Assembly: GCF_002632755.1 (NCBI RefSeq)
Contig: NZ_NJAK01000001.1
Location: 62,001-126,000, forward strand
DNA: 64,000 bases
Reading direction: 5' to 3'
From: Xenorhabdus ishibashii
GTDB taxonomy: Bacteria; Pseudomonadota; Gammaproteobacteria; Enterobacterales; Enterobacteriaceae
Positions 19,801-26,900 of the stretch are shown here, one piece after another (the stretch's first letter is position 1; every line of letters begins with the position of its first letter). The notes under the pieces are model-generated. The model worked only from the letters and a program-made list of their open reading frames with translations. It was not told where the DNA came from and made no database searches. The translations under genes and the position numbers were made by a program.

Positions 19801-21961
19801 TATCTGCAATCTCTATGGTCCTTCTGAGACGACAACGTATTCGACCTGGACATGCATGGATCGGACGACCAATATTGTGTCTCATATTGGTCGCCCCATC
19901 GCCAATACCCAGATCTATATTCTTGACACTACCGGTCAGCCTGTTCCTCTGGGAGTTACCGGCGAAATTTACATTGGCGGTGCCGGTGTGTCCCGTGGTT
20001 ACCTGAACCGGCCTGAACTGACGGCCGAACGTTTCCTGCCCGATCCTTTCGTTGCAGAGCCAAACGCCCGCATGTACAAAACCGGCGACCTCGGTCGCTG
20101 GCTGCCCGATGGTAATATTGAGTATCTCGGTCGCAACGATTTTCAGGTCAAGCTGCGCGGTTTCCGCATCGAATTGGGAGAAATCGAAGCCAGACTTACC
20201 CAATGTGACGGTGTGCGTGAGGCGGTGGTCATTGCCCGCGAAGACGAGCCGGGGCAGAAACGGCTGGTCGCCTATCTGCGGCCGGAGGAAGGTGCCGAAC
20301 TGGTGCCGGCTGAATTACGCCAGCAACTGGCTCAACACCTTTCTGACTATATGCTGCCCAGTGCCTTTGTCACCCTGGACACTTTCCCGTTAACCCCTAA
20401 CGGCAAACTCGACCGGAAGGCTCTGCCGGCTCCCGATTTATCGGCGGTTGTGGCACGCAGCTATGAAGCCCCCGTCGGGGAGACCGAAATCGCTTTAGCG
20501 CAGATTTGGCAAAATTTATTGGGGTTAAAACAGGTCAGCCGCCATGACCAGTTCTTTGAGCTAGGCGGCCATTCGCTGATGATTGTCAGCCTGATCGAAG
20601 AGCTGCGCCAATTGGGCTGGCAGCTCGAAGTTCGCAGTGTATTCGCCTCACCTGTCCTCACCGATATGGCTCTGGCTATCCAGCATGAGGCCAGTACCTT
20701 TGTCGTGCCCCCTAACCGTATCCCAGAGAATTGCACGACCATCACCCCCGATATGCTGCCCTTGGTTTCGCTTTCCCAATCTGAGATTGAGACCATCGTT
20801 GAGCAGATCCCAGGCGGCGCGAGTAATGTCCAGGATATCTACCCACTGGCTCCTTTGCAGGAAGGGATCTTGTTCCACCACTTGTTACAGACTCAGGGGG
20901 ATAATTATCTGCTGCAAAGCCTGCTCGCGTTCAATACCCGTGAACGCCTCGATGACTTTTTAGCGGCGCTGCAACACGTCATCGACCGGCATGATATTCT
21001 GCGCACTGCCGTTTACTGGCAAGCGATGGCACAACCGGTGCAAGTAGTCTGGCGTCAGGCACCACTGCCCATTACCGTTTTTACCCCAGCGACGGTCGGT
21101 GACGTTGTCACCCAACTCAAGTGTCATACCGATCCACGCCAGCACCGTATTAATCTGAATCACGCCCCGCTGTTTGCTGCTGATATCGCCCATGATCCGG
21201 CACAAAATGAATGGTTGCTGGCATTGCGCTTTCATCATCTGGTCAGTGACCATATGACACTGGAACTGATCCTTGCGGAAATTGCACTCATCTTGCAGGG
21301 TGAAACGGCGAGCTTGCCGGCGGTATTGCCCTATCGCAACTTTATCGCCCAAACTCTGGCTACACCAACCACTGAGCATGAGGCCTATTTCCGCGCCCAA
21401 CTGGCGGACATTGATGAACCCACGGCACCCTTTGGGGTGCTCAAGGTATCAACTGACAACAACCTTGTAACAGAGGCTCGTCTGCCCATCGCCCCCGATC
21501 TGGCCAAAACTATCCGTACTCAGGCGCGCCGTTTAGGTGTCAGCCCTGGTGTGTTATTCCATGTAGCCTGGGCACAAGTGCTGGCACAAACCAGCGGCCG
21601 CGATGACGTAGTGTTTGGCTCCGTACTATTGGGTCGTCTGCAAGGCGGCGCAGGGGCTGATCAAATTCTGGGGATGTTTATCAACACCCTGCCCATTCGC
21701 ATTTCCTTGGGTGAGCGCACGGTACAAGAAATTGTGCAGGATACCTACCATAACCTGACCGCATTACTGGAGCACGAGCAGGCTCCGTTAGTGCTGGCAC
21801 AACAGTGCAGTGGTGTAGCCCAACCCATGCCGCTGTTCAGTAGCTTACTGAATTATCGTCATAGCCCATCGGGTGAAACCGAGGGGGGGATAGCATTTGG
21901 ACAGACATACGTATTTTGGCCGCAGAGGAGCGCACTAACTACCCTGTCTCCTTATCGGTAG
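7838..21961 (+). CDS. Non-ribosomal peptide synthetase, first segment (modules 1-4 and part of C5)
   Basis: First uninterrupted segment (4,707 codons) of the first NRPS gene. Domain order is Cstarter-A-T, C-A-T, C/E-A-T, C-A-T, then the first three quarters of a dual C/E domain. All four carrier domains have the phosphopantetheine serine in FFELGGHSL. The true frame is lost at a run of seven G (21,883-21,889); the last 24 residues before the stop at 21,961 are out-of-frame and do not match the family. One extra G restores GDSIWTDIRILAAEERTNYP, the sequence expected from sister domains. The protein would be a cytoplasmic thiotemplate enzyme building the first residues of a lipopeptide-like product. 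Base composition matches the neighbouring genes apart from the AT-rich first kilobase of the starter domain. Confidence 0.9.
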   Translation: MPMSCNSSNNIKFPLSSPQQVIWLDQCFRPHSTCYNLGSVILVEGKLDETLLVRAVETVVYRHDALRLRLVKTQEAPLQELTDISPVSVTIHDFSGYADAEEQAEQYIRTAFMRPFDLHSELWRFELLRVSDNRWYWQFCCHQLIGDIKTLRLISEEITNTYIRLSRGKKFTKAAPSYLDFINEDHTYLNSPRYLQDQQFWSDRYKNLPPALIQPSNLEKIADSEHPEPLIWQLDKTLFQRIEDIVAAHGLSVLHFMYAALACYFSRTAYSLTSSTENEDIVIGIPIDNRKNSKQRHTAGMFSSVIPIGITISPHDTFLDVMDKTAAELRRCYKHQRFPIEEINRLTQIQQQTGRAQLFDITLSFGQIDVNADIPNATLTYSKIQRGASSPLTIAVHQYVLDNNEDAQKSVTLEFHFSPDYLSRAEVIALQARLMVLIEAALTSPETQIQNLSILPQTEQQQLLVDFNATQRDFPQQTLIHQLIEAQTAKTPNATAVVCGELSLSYEELNQHANRLAHHLIALGVQPDDRVALCVERSLEMMIGFLAILKAGGAYVPLDPAYPAERLVYMLEDAAPVALLTQAELTKSEWLAQFNTLPTLLLDNPEPNLVTQPTDNPNPETLGLASHHLAYVIYTSGSTGQPKGVMIEHQSLCNLIATQQPTLALTTDSRVLQFASNSFDASIWECCMALMAGARLYLAQRASLLPGAILSRYLADQAISHVLLSPTALAAMDVLPDTLQTLLVGGEACPPTLVKRWSSGRQMLNAYGPTEITVCATLYSCASSDDSSADNPPPIGRPIANTRVYILNAHGQPVPRGVAGEIYIGGVGVARGYLNRPELTAERFLTDPFSRAPNARMYKTGDLGRWLPDGNIDYLGRNDFQVKLRGFRIELGEIESRLTQCDGVHEAVVIAREDAPGQKRLVAYLLPQKGVELVPAALRQQLAQHLAEYMLPSAFVTLHTFPLTPNGKLDRQALPAPDLSAVVVRDYVAPVGEIEIILAQIWQALLGLEQVGRYDHFFELGGHSLLATQLAARVRQRLAKELPLQQLFEQPVLMDLAQTLTNTSTSTQVTISIVDHSQLLPLSFAQQRLWFLAQLDPAASRAYHIPVALRLTGQLNRPVLTRAFDHLIARHESLRTRFVLVSGQPCQHIDPADIGFTLPYQDLRPLAPEMHSGHIADLSDLEAQTSFDFTQDPLIRGHLLQLADEEHVLLLTQHHIITDGWSVGVMMHELSVLYRALLDDQDAPLAPLPIQYSDYAVWQRDWLQDTMLTAQRDFWFTQLAGAPALLSLPTDRPRPAVQSFVGDRVPVHIDADLLVSLKKLGLRHNTTLFMTVLSAWSLVLARLSGQDDIVIGTPVANRLQHELEGLIGFFVNTLALRVTLNDAVTVTDLFAQVRERALAAYAHQDLPFEQVVEALQPERNLSYSPIFQVMLALNNTPVQVLTLPDVQCTPIEQMSPNAHFDLTLSLTETEAGLVGELEYVTDLFDTTTVERIVGYFNNVLAAMTADDTQRIATLPMLPDPERQQLLVDFNATQADFPQEALIHQLFEAQAAQHPEAIAVVFEAQTLSYGELNHRANQLAHYLITLGVRPDDRVALCAERSPEMVIGLLAILKAGGAYVPLDPAYPAERLVYMLEDAAPVALLTQAELAKSEWLTQFNALPTLLLDNPEPCLTTQPTGNPEPHTLGLASRHLAYVIYTSGSTGQPKGVMIEHQSLCNLIATQQPTLSLTADSRVLQFASNSFDASIWECCMALMAGARLCLAQRASLLPGAILSGYLADQAISHVLLSPTALAAMDSLPDTLQTLLVGGEACPPTLVKRWSSGRQMLNAYGPTEITVCATLYSCASSDGSSADNPPPIGRPIANTRIYILDAHGQPVPRGVAGEIYIAGAGVARGYLNRPELTAERFLADPFSSEPDARMYKTGDLGRWLPDGNIEYQGRNDFQVKLRGFRIELGEIESRLTQCDGVREAVVIAREDGSGQKQLIAYLRPEEGVELVPADLRQQLAQHLADYMLPSAFVTLEAFPLTPNGKLDRQALPAPDLSAIVTRGYEAPVGETEIALAQIWQKLLGLTQVSRHDQFFELGGHSLMIVSLVEELRQLGWQLEVPSVFASPILTDMAQTIQRNTHSFVVPPNLISEGCTAITPDMLPLVSLSQSEIDTLVEQIPGGANNIQDIYPLAPLQEGILFHHLLQTQGDDYLLRIVLACSTREHLDNFLGALQQVIDRHDILRTAVYWQNLARPVQVVWRQALLAIHEFIPATTDDIPTQLLAHTDPLRHRINLNQAPLFAADITHDPAQDEWLLALRFHHLVNDHMTSDLIFAEIAQILRGNAADLPAMLPYRNFIAQTLSVPVAEHETYFRTRLADIDEPTAPFGILSIPSDSDNSTVNERTINERTINENSLLLDPALAKAIRSQARRLGVSPSVLFHVAWAQVVAQTSGRDDVVFGSVLLGRLQGGAGADRILGMFINTLPLRISLGGRTVHTIVQETYHNLTALLEHEQAPLALAQRCSGVAQPMPLFSALLNYRHSPSDQDKTTDISGTAMRLVAAEERTNYPITLSVDDLGDNFELTALTVTNIAAERITTYLATAINGLVTALVHHPQQLILDVPILPESERQQLLVGFNTTQRNFPQKALIHQLVETQALQHPQAPAVTYEGQTVSYHELNQRANQLAHYLIAQGVRPDDRVALCIERSPEMVVGLLAILKAGGAYVPLNPNYPIERLTYMLKDAAPVVLLTLTAQLNTLPNTVPTVLLDHLLDHEEPMLATQPTDNPDAQILGLKSHHLAYVIYTSGSTGQPKGVMVEHRNVLRLIINNGFADINAHDCVAHCANIAFDASTWEIWSALLNGARLHVVPQSVLLDPIRFCDSLIKGQVTALWLTVGLFNEYLDSLKPLFGQLRYLLIGGDVLDPRKIQQVQLAASQPVHLINGYGPTETTTFAATYEIVSPVDVSNSIPIGHPIANTQIYILDTQGQPVPLGVAGEIYIAGAGVARGYLNLPELTTERFLTDPFSRAPNARMYKTGDLGRWLPDGNIDYLGRNDFQVKLRGFRIELGEIESRLTQCDGVHEAVVIAREDAPGQKRLVAYLLPQKDVELVPATLRQQLAQHLTDYMLPSAFISLDAFPLTPNGKLDRQALPTPDLSAVVAREYAAPVGEAEIALAQIWQDLLELEQVGRYDHFFELGGHSLLAVQLAARIRQHLARELSLQSLFDQPRLIDLAQELTETSTPPLVTLSVANRNQPLPLSFAQQRLWFLAQLDPAASRAYHIPVALRLTGQLNRPVLTRAFDHLIARHESLRTRFVLVSGQPCQHIDPADIGFTLPYQDLRPLAPEMHSGHIADLSALEAQTSFDFTQDPLIRGHLLQLADEEHVLLLTQHHIITDGWSVGVMMHELSVLYRALLDDQDAPLAPLPIQYVDYAIWQRGWLQGTVIAKQRDFWCSQLEGAPALLTLPTDRPRPAVQTYVGGRVPVHFDASLLTSLKELGQRHQTTLFMTVLSAWSLVLARLSGQDDIVIGTPVANRPHYELEGMIGFFVNTLALRVTLDDSICVADLLAQVREKTLAAYAHQDLPFEQVVETLQPERSLSYSPIFQVMLALNNTPVKTLTLPDLQLTQIEQVHYSTHFDMTLSLTETESGLSGELIYAVDLFDPATIKRMIGYLKQVLVAITRDAEQAIASMPILSASERHQLLVEFNATQADFPQEALIHQLVEAQAAKTPSAIAVVCDDQSLSYGELNRYANDLAHHLMMLGVHPDDRIAICVERNVAMVVGLLAILKAGGAYVPLDPAYPTSRLAYMLEDAAPVVVITQKKLTDRLTHSVPTVFIDNLLDNETQGYLNQSAGNPDAQGMGLTSNHLAYVIYTSGSTGLPKGVAITHRNTVNFLTWAQRTFSAEALAHTLFATSFNFDLSVYECFAPLISGGTVHLVSDALSLITTKSAAEQRLSLINTVPSAITHLSEANAIPPTVKTINLAGEALKSHIVEHLFAHSAVEHICNLYGPSETTTYSTWTCMDRTTNIVSHIGRPIANTQIYILDTTGQPVPLGVTGEIYIGGAGVSRGYLNRPELTAERFLPDPFVAEPNARMYKTGDLGRWLPDGNIEYLGRNDFQVKLRGFRIELGEIEARLTQCDGVREAVVIAREDEPGQKRLVAYLRPEEGAELVPAELRQQLAQHLSDYMLPSAFVTLDTFPLTPNGKLDRKALPAPDLSAVVARSYEAPVGETEIALAQIWQNLLGLKQVSRHDQFFELGGHSLMIVSLIEELRQLGWQLEVRSVFASPVLTDMALAIQHEASTFVVPPNRIPENCTTITPDMLPLVSLSQSEIETIVEQIPGGASNVQDIYPLAPLQEGILFHHLLQTQGDNYLLQSLLAFNTRERLDDFLAALQHVIDRHDILRTAVYWQAMAQPVQVVWRQAPLPITVFTPATVGDVVTQLKCHTDPRQHRINLNHAPLFAADIAHDPAQNEWLLALRFHHLVSDHMTLELILAEIALILQGETASLPAVLPYRNFIAQTLATPTTEHEAYFRAQLADIDEPTAPFGVLKVSTDNNLVTEARLPIAPDLAKTIRTQARRLGVSPGVLFHVAWAQVLAQTSGRDDVVFGSVLLGRLQGGAGADQILGMFINTLPIRISLGERTVQEIVQDTYHNLTALLEHEQAPLVLAQQCSGVAQPMPLFSSLLNYRHSPSGETEGGIAFGQTYVFWPQRSALTTLSPYR
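7862..10990 (+). other. NRPS module 1: starter C - A(X) - T
   Basis: The condensation domain is divergent from all others here: its core motif reads CHQLIGD instead of HHxxxDG, keeping the second His. Being N-terminal it is likely a starter C domain that loads an acyl group. The A domain core TSGSTGQPKG is at about 9,736; pocket residues read by eye are D-A-W-L-L-G-A-V-C, a hydrophobic pocket I cannot assign (X, Leu-like or aromatic). T serine near 10,905 in GGHSLLATQL. Confidence 0.75.
11063..14200 (+). other. NRPS module 2: LCL - A(X) - T
   Basis: C domain of the LCL class (LPLSFAQQRLWFLAQLDPAA; HHIITDG intact at about 11,474). The A domain has the same X pocket as module 1, but its DNA (about 12,400-14,000) is nearly identical to the A domains of modules 7, 10 and 11. 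It carries the in-frame eight-G run at 13,255-13,262. The T domain has the GGHSLMIVSL form that here always precedes a dual C/E domain, so residue 2 should be epimerised to D. Confidence 0.8.
14350..17510 (+). other. NRPS module 3: dual C/E - A(Val) - T
   Basis: The dual condensation/epimerisation domain is recognised by the extra N-terminal motif HHLLQTQGD after DIYPLAPLQEGILF, and by HHLVNDH at the main site. A 15-bp in-frame tandem triplication (14,988-15,032) lengthens a linker within it. A-domain pocket D-A-W-W-L-G-G-T-F matches the valine code. T domain GGHSLLAVQL. Confidence 0.8.
17555..20690 (+). other. NRPS module 4: LCL - A(Ala) - T
   Basis: LCL domain whose first 500 bases are nearly identical to C2, at an offset of 6,483 bases. 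A-domain pocket D-L-Y-N-N-A-L-T-Y is close to the alanine code DLFNNALTY. T domain of the GGHSLMIVSL type, followed by a dual C/E domain, so D-Ala is predicted. Confidence 0.8.
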
Positions 21962-23930
21962 ATGACTTAGGAGACGGCTTCCTGCTAACTACCCTGACTG
22001 TCACCGAAATTGCACCAGAACGAATCAACACCTATCTGGCGACAGCCATAAGCGGTTTGGTCGATGCCTTAGTGCATAATCCACAACAAGCGATCCGGAA
22101 TATCTCCATTTTACCTGCGGCGGAACAGCAACAATTGCTGATAGATTTCAATGCCACTCAAGTCGATTTCCCCCAAGAAGTGTTTATCCACCAATTGATT
22201 GAGGCTCAGGCCGCCAAATATCCCGAAGCGATCGCGGTCGTCTATAAAGATCAGACACTAAACTATGGTGAATTGAACCGCCGTGCCAATCAACTGGCGC
22301 ACCATCTATTGGCGTTGGGTGTGCAACCCGATGACCGAGTTGCCATTTGTGTCGAACGCAGTCTGGAGATGGTGGTGGGATTATTGGGTACTCTCAAGGC
22401 TGGCGCTGCTTATGTGCCACTCGATCCAACTTACCCACTCGAACGTCTGACTTATATGTTGGATGATGCCGCGCCGGTAGCATTACTTACCCAGACTTCC
22501 CTGATTGAGAGATTGGGCACCAACTTGCCTATCGTGCTGCTTGATGCTCCTGTCTTCGACAATGATGCGGAAAGCAACCCTGACCCCCAAACGCTGGGGC
22601 TGACCTCACATCATCTGGCGTATGTCATCTATACCTCTGGCTCTACCGGCCAACCCAAAGGCGTAATGGTTGAACACGCCGGATTCAGAAATTACCTACA
22701 GTGGGGGCTAAGTCATTATGTAACGACCGAACAGACAGACAGCATTGTGTCATCACCTTTTGCTTTTGATGCCACCGTCTCCAGTCTTTATTTACCTCTG
22801 CTTTGTGGCGGCAAAGTGCACCTTATCCGTGAAGGCCAGACACTGACTGAGTTGGTGCCTGCTCTGTTATCCCTCTCTATGGCATCCACTACGCTGGTTA
22901 ACGTTACCCCGACCCTTTTCGCCGCAATGGGTCAGGGATTACTGGCAGCAAAACGGACTTGTCCTGCCCATTGTTTTATCGTTGGGGGGGAAATGCTCTC
23001 TCAATCTGTGGTCGAACTTTGGCGTGATCTGTCACCAGAATCACGCATTATCAACGAATATGGCCCAACCGAAACGGTGGTGGGTTGCATCACATTTGAT
23101 ATTCATCAGCAGGATAGTATCGTTGATAACATTCCCATCGGAAAACCGATCGCCAACACCCGAATTTATATTCTGGATGCACACGGTCAGCCCGTACCTC
23201 TTGGAGTGAGCGGTGAAATTTACATTGGTGGTGCAGGTGTGTCCCGCGGTTACCTGAACCGGCCTGAACTCACCGCTGAGCGCTTCCTCGCCGATCCATT
23301 CTCGTCGGAGCCAGACGCCCGCATGTACAAAACCGGCGACCTCGGTCGCTGGTTGCCCGATGGCAATATTGAGTATCTCGGTCGCAACGATTTTCAGGTC
23401 AAGATACGCGGTTTCCGCATTGAATTAGGCGAAATTGAGACGCGGCTGGTTGCTTGTGAAGGCGTCAAGGATGCTGTAGTGATCGCCCGTGAAGAAGAAC
23501 AGGGTGATAAGCGTTTGGTTGCTTACCTCATTCCACAATCGGGAGTCACTCTCAATCCCGCCAGCCTGCGTGAACAACTAAGTTCCAATTTGATGGAACA
23601 CATGCTCCCCAGTGCCTTTGTCACACTGGCGTCCTTCCCCCTAACCCCCAATGCCAAGCTGGATCGCAAGGCGCTGCCAGCACCGGATTTATCAGCCGTG
23701 GCGGTACAAGATTATGTTGCCCCTGTGGGCGACATAGAAATCGCCTTAGCGCAGATTTGGCAAGATTTGTTAAGGTTAGAACAAGTTGGTCGTCACGATA
23801 ACTTCTTCGAACTCGGTGGCCATTCGCTGCTTGCTGTCCAACTGGTCGCACATGTACACCAGAAGTTGGCACGGGATTTGTCACTCCAGCAACTCTTTGA
23901 TCAACCCATTTTGATGCATTTGGCTCAAAC
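20830..23930 (+). other. NRPS module 5: dual C/E (frame break) - A(Asx-like/possible beta-Ala) - T
   Basis: Dual C/E domain (HHLLQTQGD, HHLVSDH) interrupted near its end by the seven-G run at 21,883. The A domain differs in type from all others here (FDATVSSLYLPL). Its pocket D-A-S-N-I-G-E-V-G resembles the Asp/Asn codes (DLTKxG-x-x-G) but lacks the lysine at position 278. With an aspartate decarboxylase in the locus it is my candidate for beta-alanine; Asn or another small polar residue is the alternative. T domain GGHSLLAVQL. Confidence 0.6.
21883..21889 (+). repeat. Poly-G run, frame break 1 (7 G, 8 needed)
   Basis: In C5. Sister C/E domains read GETEAVDTIW; here one added G gives GETEGGDSIW and restores the frame into the next segment. 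Confidence 0.85.
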
Positions 23931-26900
23931 ACTCACCGGTGCTTCAACAATGGCTCAGATAGTGATCCCGGTCGCTGATCGCAGCCAGTCGTTGCCCCTG
24001 TCCTTTGCTCAACAAAGGCTCTGGTTTCTGGGGCAACTCGATCCGGCTGCCAGTCTGGCTTATCATATTCCTGTGGCACTGCGCCTGACAGGTCAGCTTA
24101 ATCGCCATGCCTTAACCCGGGCATTTGACCATCTGGTCGCCCGCCATGAAAGCTTGCGTACCCGCTTTGTGCTGGTTTCCGGCCAACCTTGCCAAAAGAT
24201 TGATCCGGCCGATATTGGCTTTGCCCTGACTTATCAGGATCTGCGCGCATTAACATCTGAAGCACGTATCAACCGTATTGCAGAATTAATGGCACTCGAC
24301 ACGCAAACACCTTTTGACTTGACCCAAGGTCCGCTGTTCCGCGGCCACTTGCTGCAACTGGCAGATAAAGAGCATGCCTTGCTGCTCACGCAACATCATA
24401 TTATTTCTGATGGCTGGTCCGTCGGTGTGCTGATACATGAACTCAGTGTGCTTTATCACGCCCTCCTTGACGGTCAAGATACACCTTTACCACCACTGCC
24501 CATTCAGTATGCCGACTATGCCATCTGGCAACGTAACTGGCTACAAGAAGCGGCGCTCACGGCACAACGTGATTTCTGGTGCACCCAACTTGCAGGAGCG
24601 CCGGCTTTACTGACTCTTCCGACCGACCGACCGCGCCCGGCAGTACAATCCTTTGTTGGTAGCCGAGTTCCTGTGCACATTGATGCAAGCTTATTGGACT
24701 CACTGAAAAAACTGGGACTGCGCCATCACACCACGTTATTTATGACAGTGCTCAGTGCCTGGAGCCTTGTACTGTCACGACTCAGTGGGCAGGATGATAT
24801 CGTTATCGGTACGCCGGTTGCTAATCGCCCACACCATAAACTTGAAGGATTGATTGGTTTCTTTGTTAACACGCTGGCTTTACGCATCACCTTTAATGAT
24901 GATCTTAGTGTGGCCGATCTGCTGGCTCAGGTTCGGGAACGGGCACTGGCCGCTTATGCCCATCAAGATTTACCCTTTGAGCAAGTGGTAGAAGCACTCC
25001 AGCCCGAACGCAATCTAGGCTATAGCCCGATTTTCCAAGTAATGCTGGCTTTAGACAATACGCCTACCCAGACGCTGGCATTTTCTGATATCCAATGTTC
25101 ACCTATTGAGCAAGTGTATCCCAGCGCTCACTTTGATTTAACCTTGTCATTGTCCGAAACCGAGTCTGGTCTGATCGGTGAGCTGGAATATGTCACCGAT
25201 TTATTCGATACCGCAACTGTTGAACGAATAGTCGGTTATTTCAATAATGTACTGACCGCTATGGTGGTAGATGAAACGGCGGCGGATGAAACCCAACGGA
25301 TTGCCACGTTGCCGATGCTACCTGCATCAGAACGACAACAACTGCTGGTGGACTTCAATGCCACTCAGGTAGATTTCCCGCAAGAGGCCTTGATCCACCA
25401 ACTGTTTGAAACACAGGCGGAACAGCATCCTCAGGCTATCGCCGTTGCCTTTGAGGAACAGACTCTGAGCTATAGTGAATTAAACCACCGCGCCAATCAG
25501 TTAGCACATTACCTGATTGCGCTGGGGGTACAGCCGGATGATCGGGTCGCCATTTGTGTCGAACGCAGTCTGGAGATGGTGGTGGGATTACTGGGTATCC
25601 TCAAGGCAGGAGCGGCCTATGTGCCGCTCGATCCGGCCTATCCAGCCGAACGACTGACCTTTATGTTGGATGATGCCGCCCCAGTGGCGTTACTTACCCA
25701 AACGTCGTTAGTTGGGACACTGAGCGGTGACCGACCTACTGTACTGCTTGACACCTTAGTCCTCGATGACTATGCAATAAGTAATCCTGATGCCTGTGTG
25801 CTGGGGTTAACCTCACGCCATCTGGCTTATGTTATCTACACATCTGGCTCTACTGGTCTGCCCAAAGGGGTGATGGTTGAGCATCGTGGTCTGTACAACC
25901 TGACTCAGGCACAAATTGAAGCCTTTCATATCACGGCTAACACCCGACTATTGCAATTTGCTTCTTTTAGTTTTGATGCCTGCATCTCTGAAATTGCCAC
26001 CACACTGTGTCAAGGAGCCTGTCTGGTTCTGGCATCCCGTGAAGCGCTATTACCCGGTGAAGCTCTGATGACGACATTGAAAACTCAGGCGATCACTCAT
26101 GTAACCCTGCCACCTGTTGCAGCCAGCGCATTAACGCCGGATGCTGAATTACCTGACCTGACCATTTTGGTGCTGGCCGGTGAAGCTTGTTCATCATCGT
26201 TGATCAAGCGTTGGGCAACCGACCAACGTATCATCATCAATGCTTATGGACCGACAGAATCCACTGTGTGTGCAACGCTTTCCCCATGTGATATTCAGGA
26301 TGAAAGAGTCCCCCCGATAGGTCGGCCTATTGCGAATACTCAAATTTATATTCTGGATACACAAGGTCAACCCGTTCCGTTCGGTGTGGCGGGAGAAATT
26401 TATATCGGCGGTGTTGGTATTGCCCGTGGTTATCTCAATCGCCCTGAACTCACTGCCGAACGCTTCCAGACCGATCCGTTTTCTTCGGAGCCAGATGCCC
26501 GCATATACAAAACCGGCGACCTCGGCCGCTGGCGCCCCGATGGCAATATTGAATACCTCGGCCGTAACGATTTTCAGGTCAAGTTGCGTGGCTTCCGCAT
26601 TGAGTTGGGGGAAATCGAGGCAAGACTCACGCAATGTGATGGCATACGTGAGGCAGTAGTGGTTGCGCGCGAAGATGAGCCGGGGCAGAAACGGCTGGTA
26701 GCTTATCTGCGACCAGAGGAAGGGGTTGAATTAGTGCCCGCTGATTTGCGTCAGCAACTCACCCAACACCTCACGGACTATATGCTGCCCAGCGCCTTTG
26801 TCACCTTAGAGACTTTCCCGCTCACCCCTAACGGTAAACTCGATCGTAAGGCCCTGCCGGCTCCTGATGTATCGGCGATTGTCACGCGCGACTATGAAGC

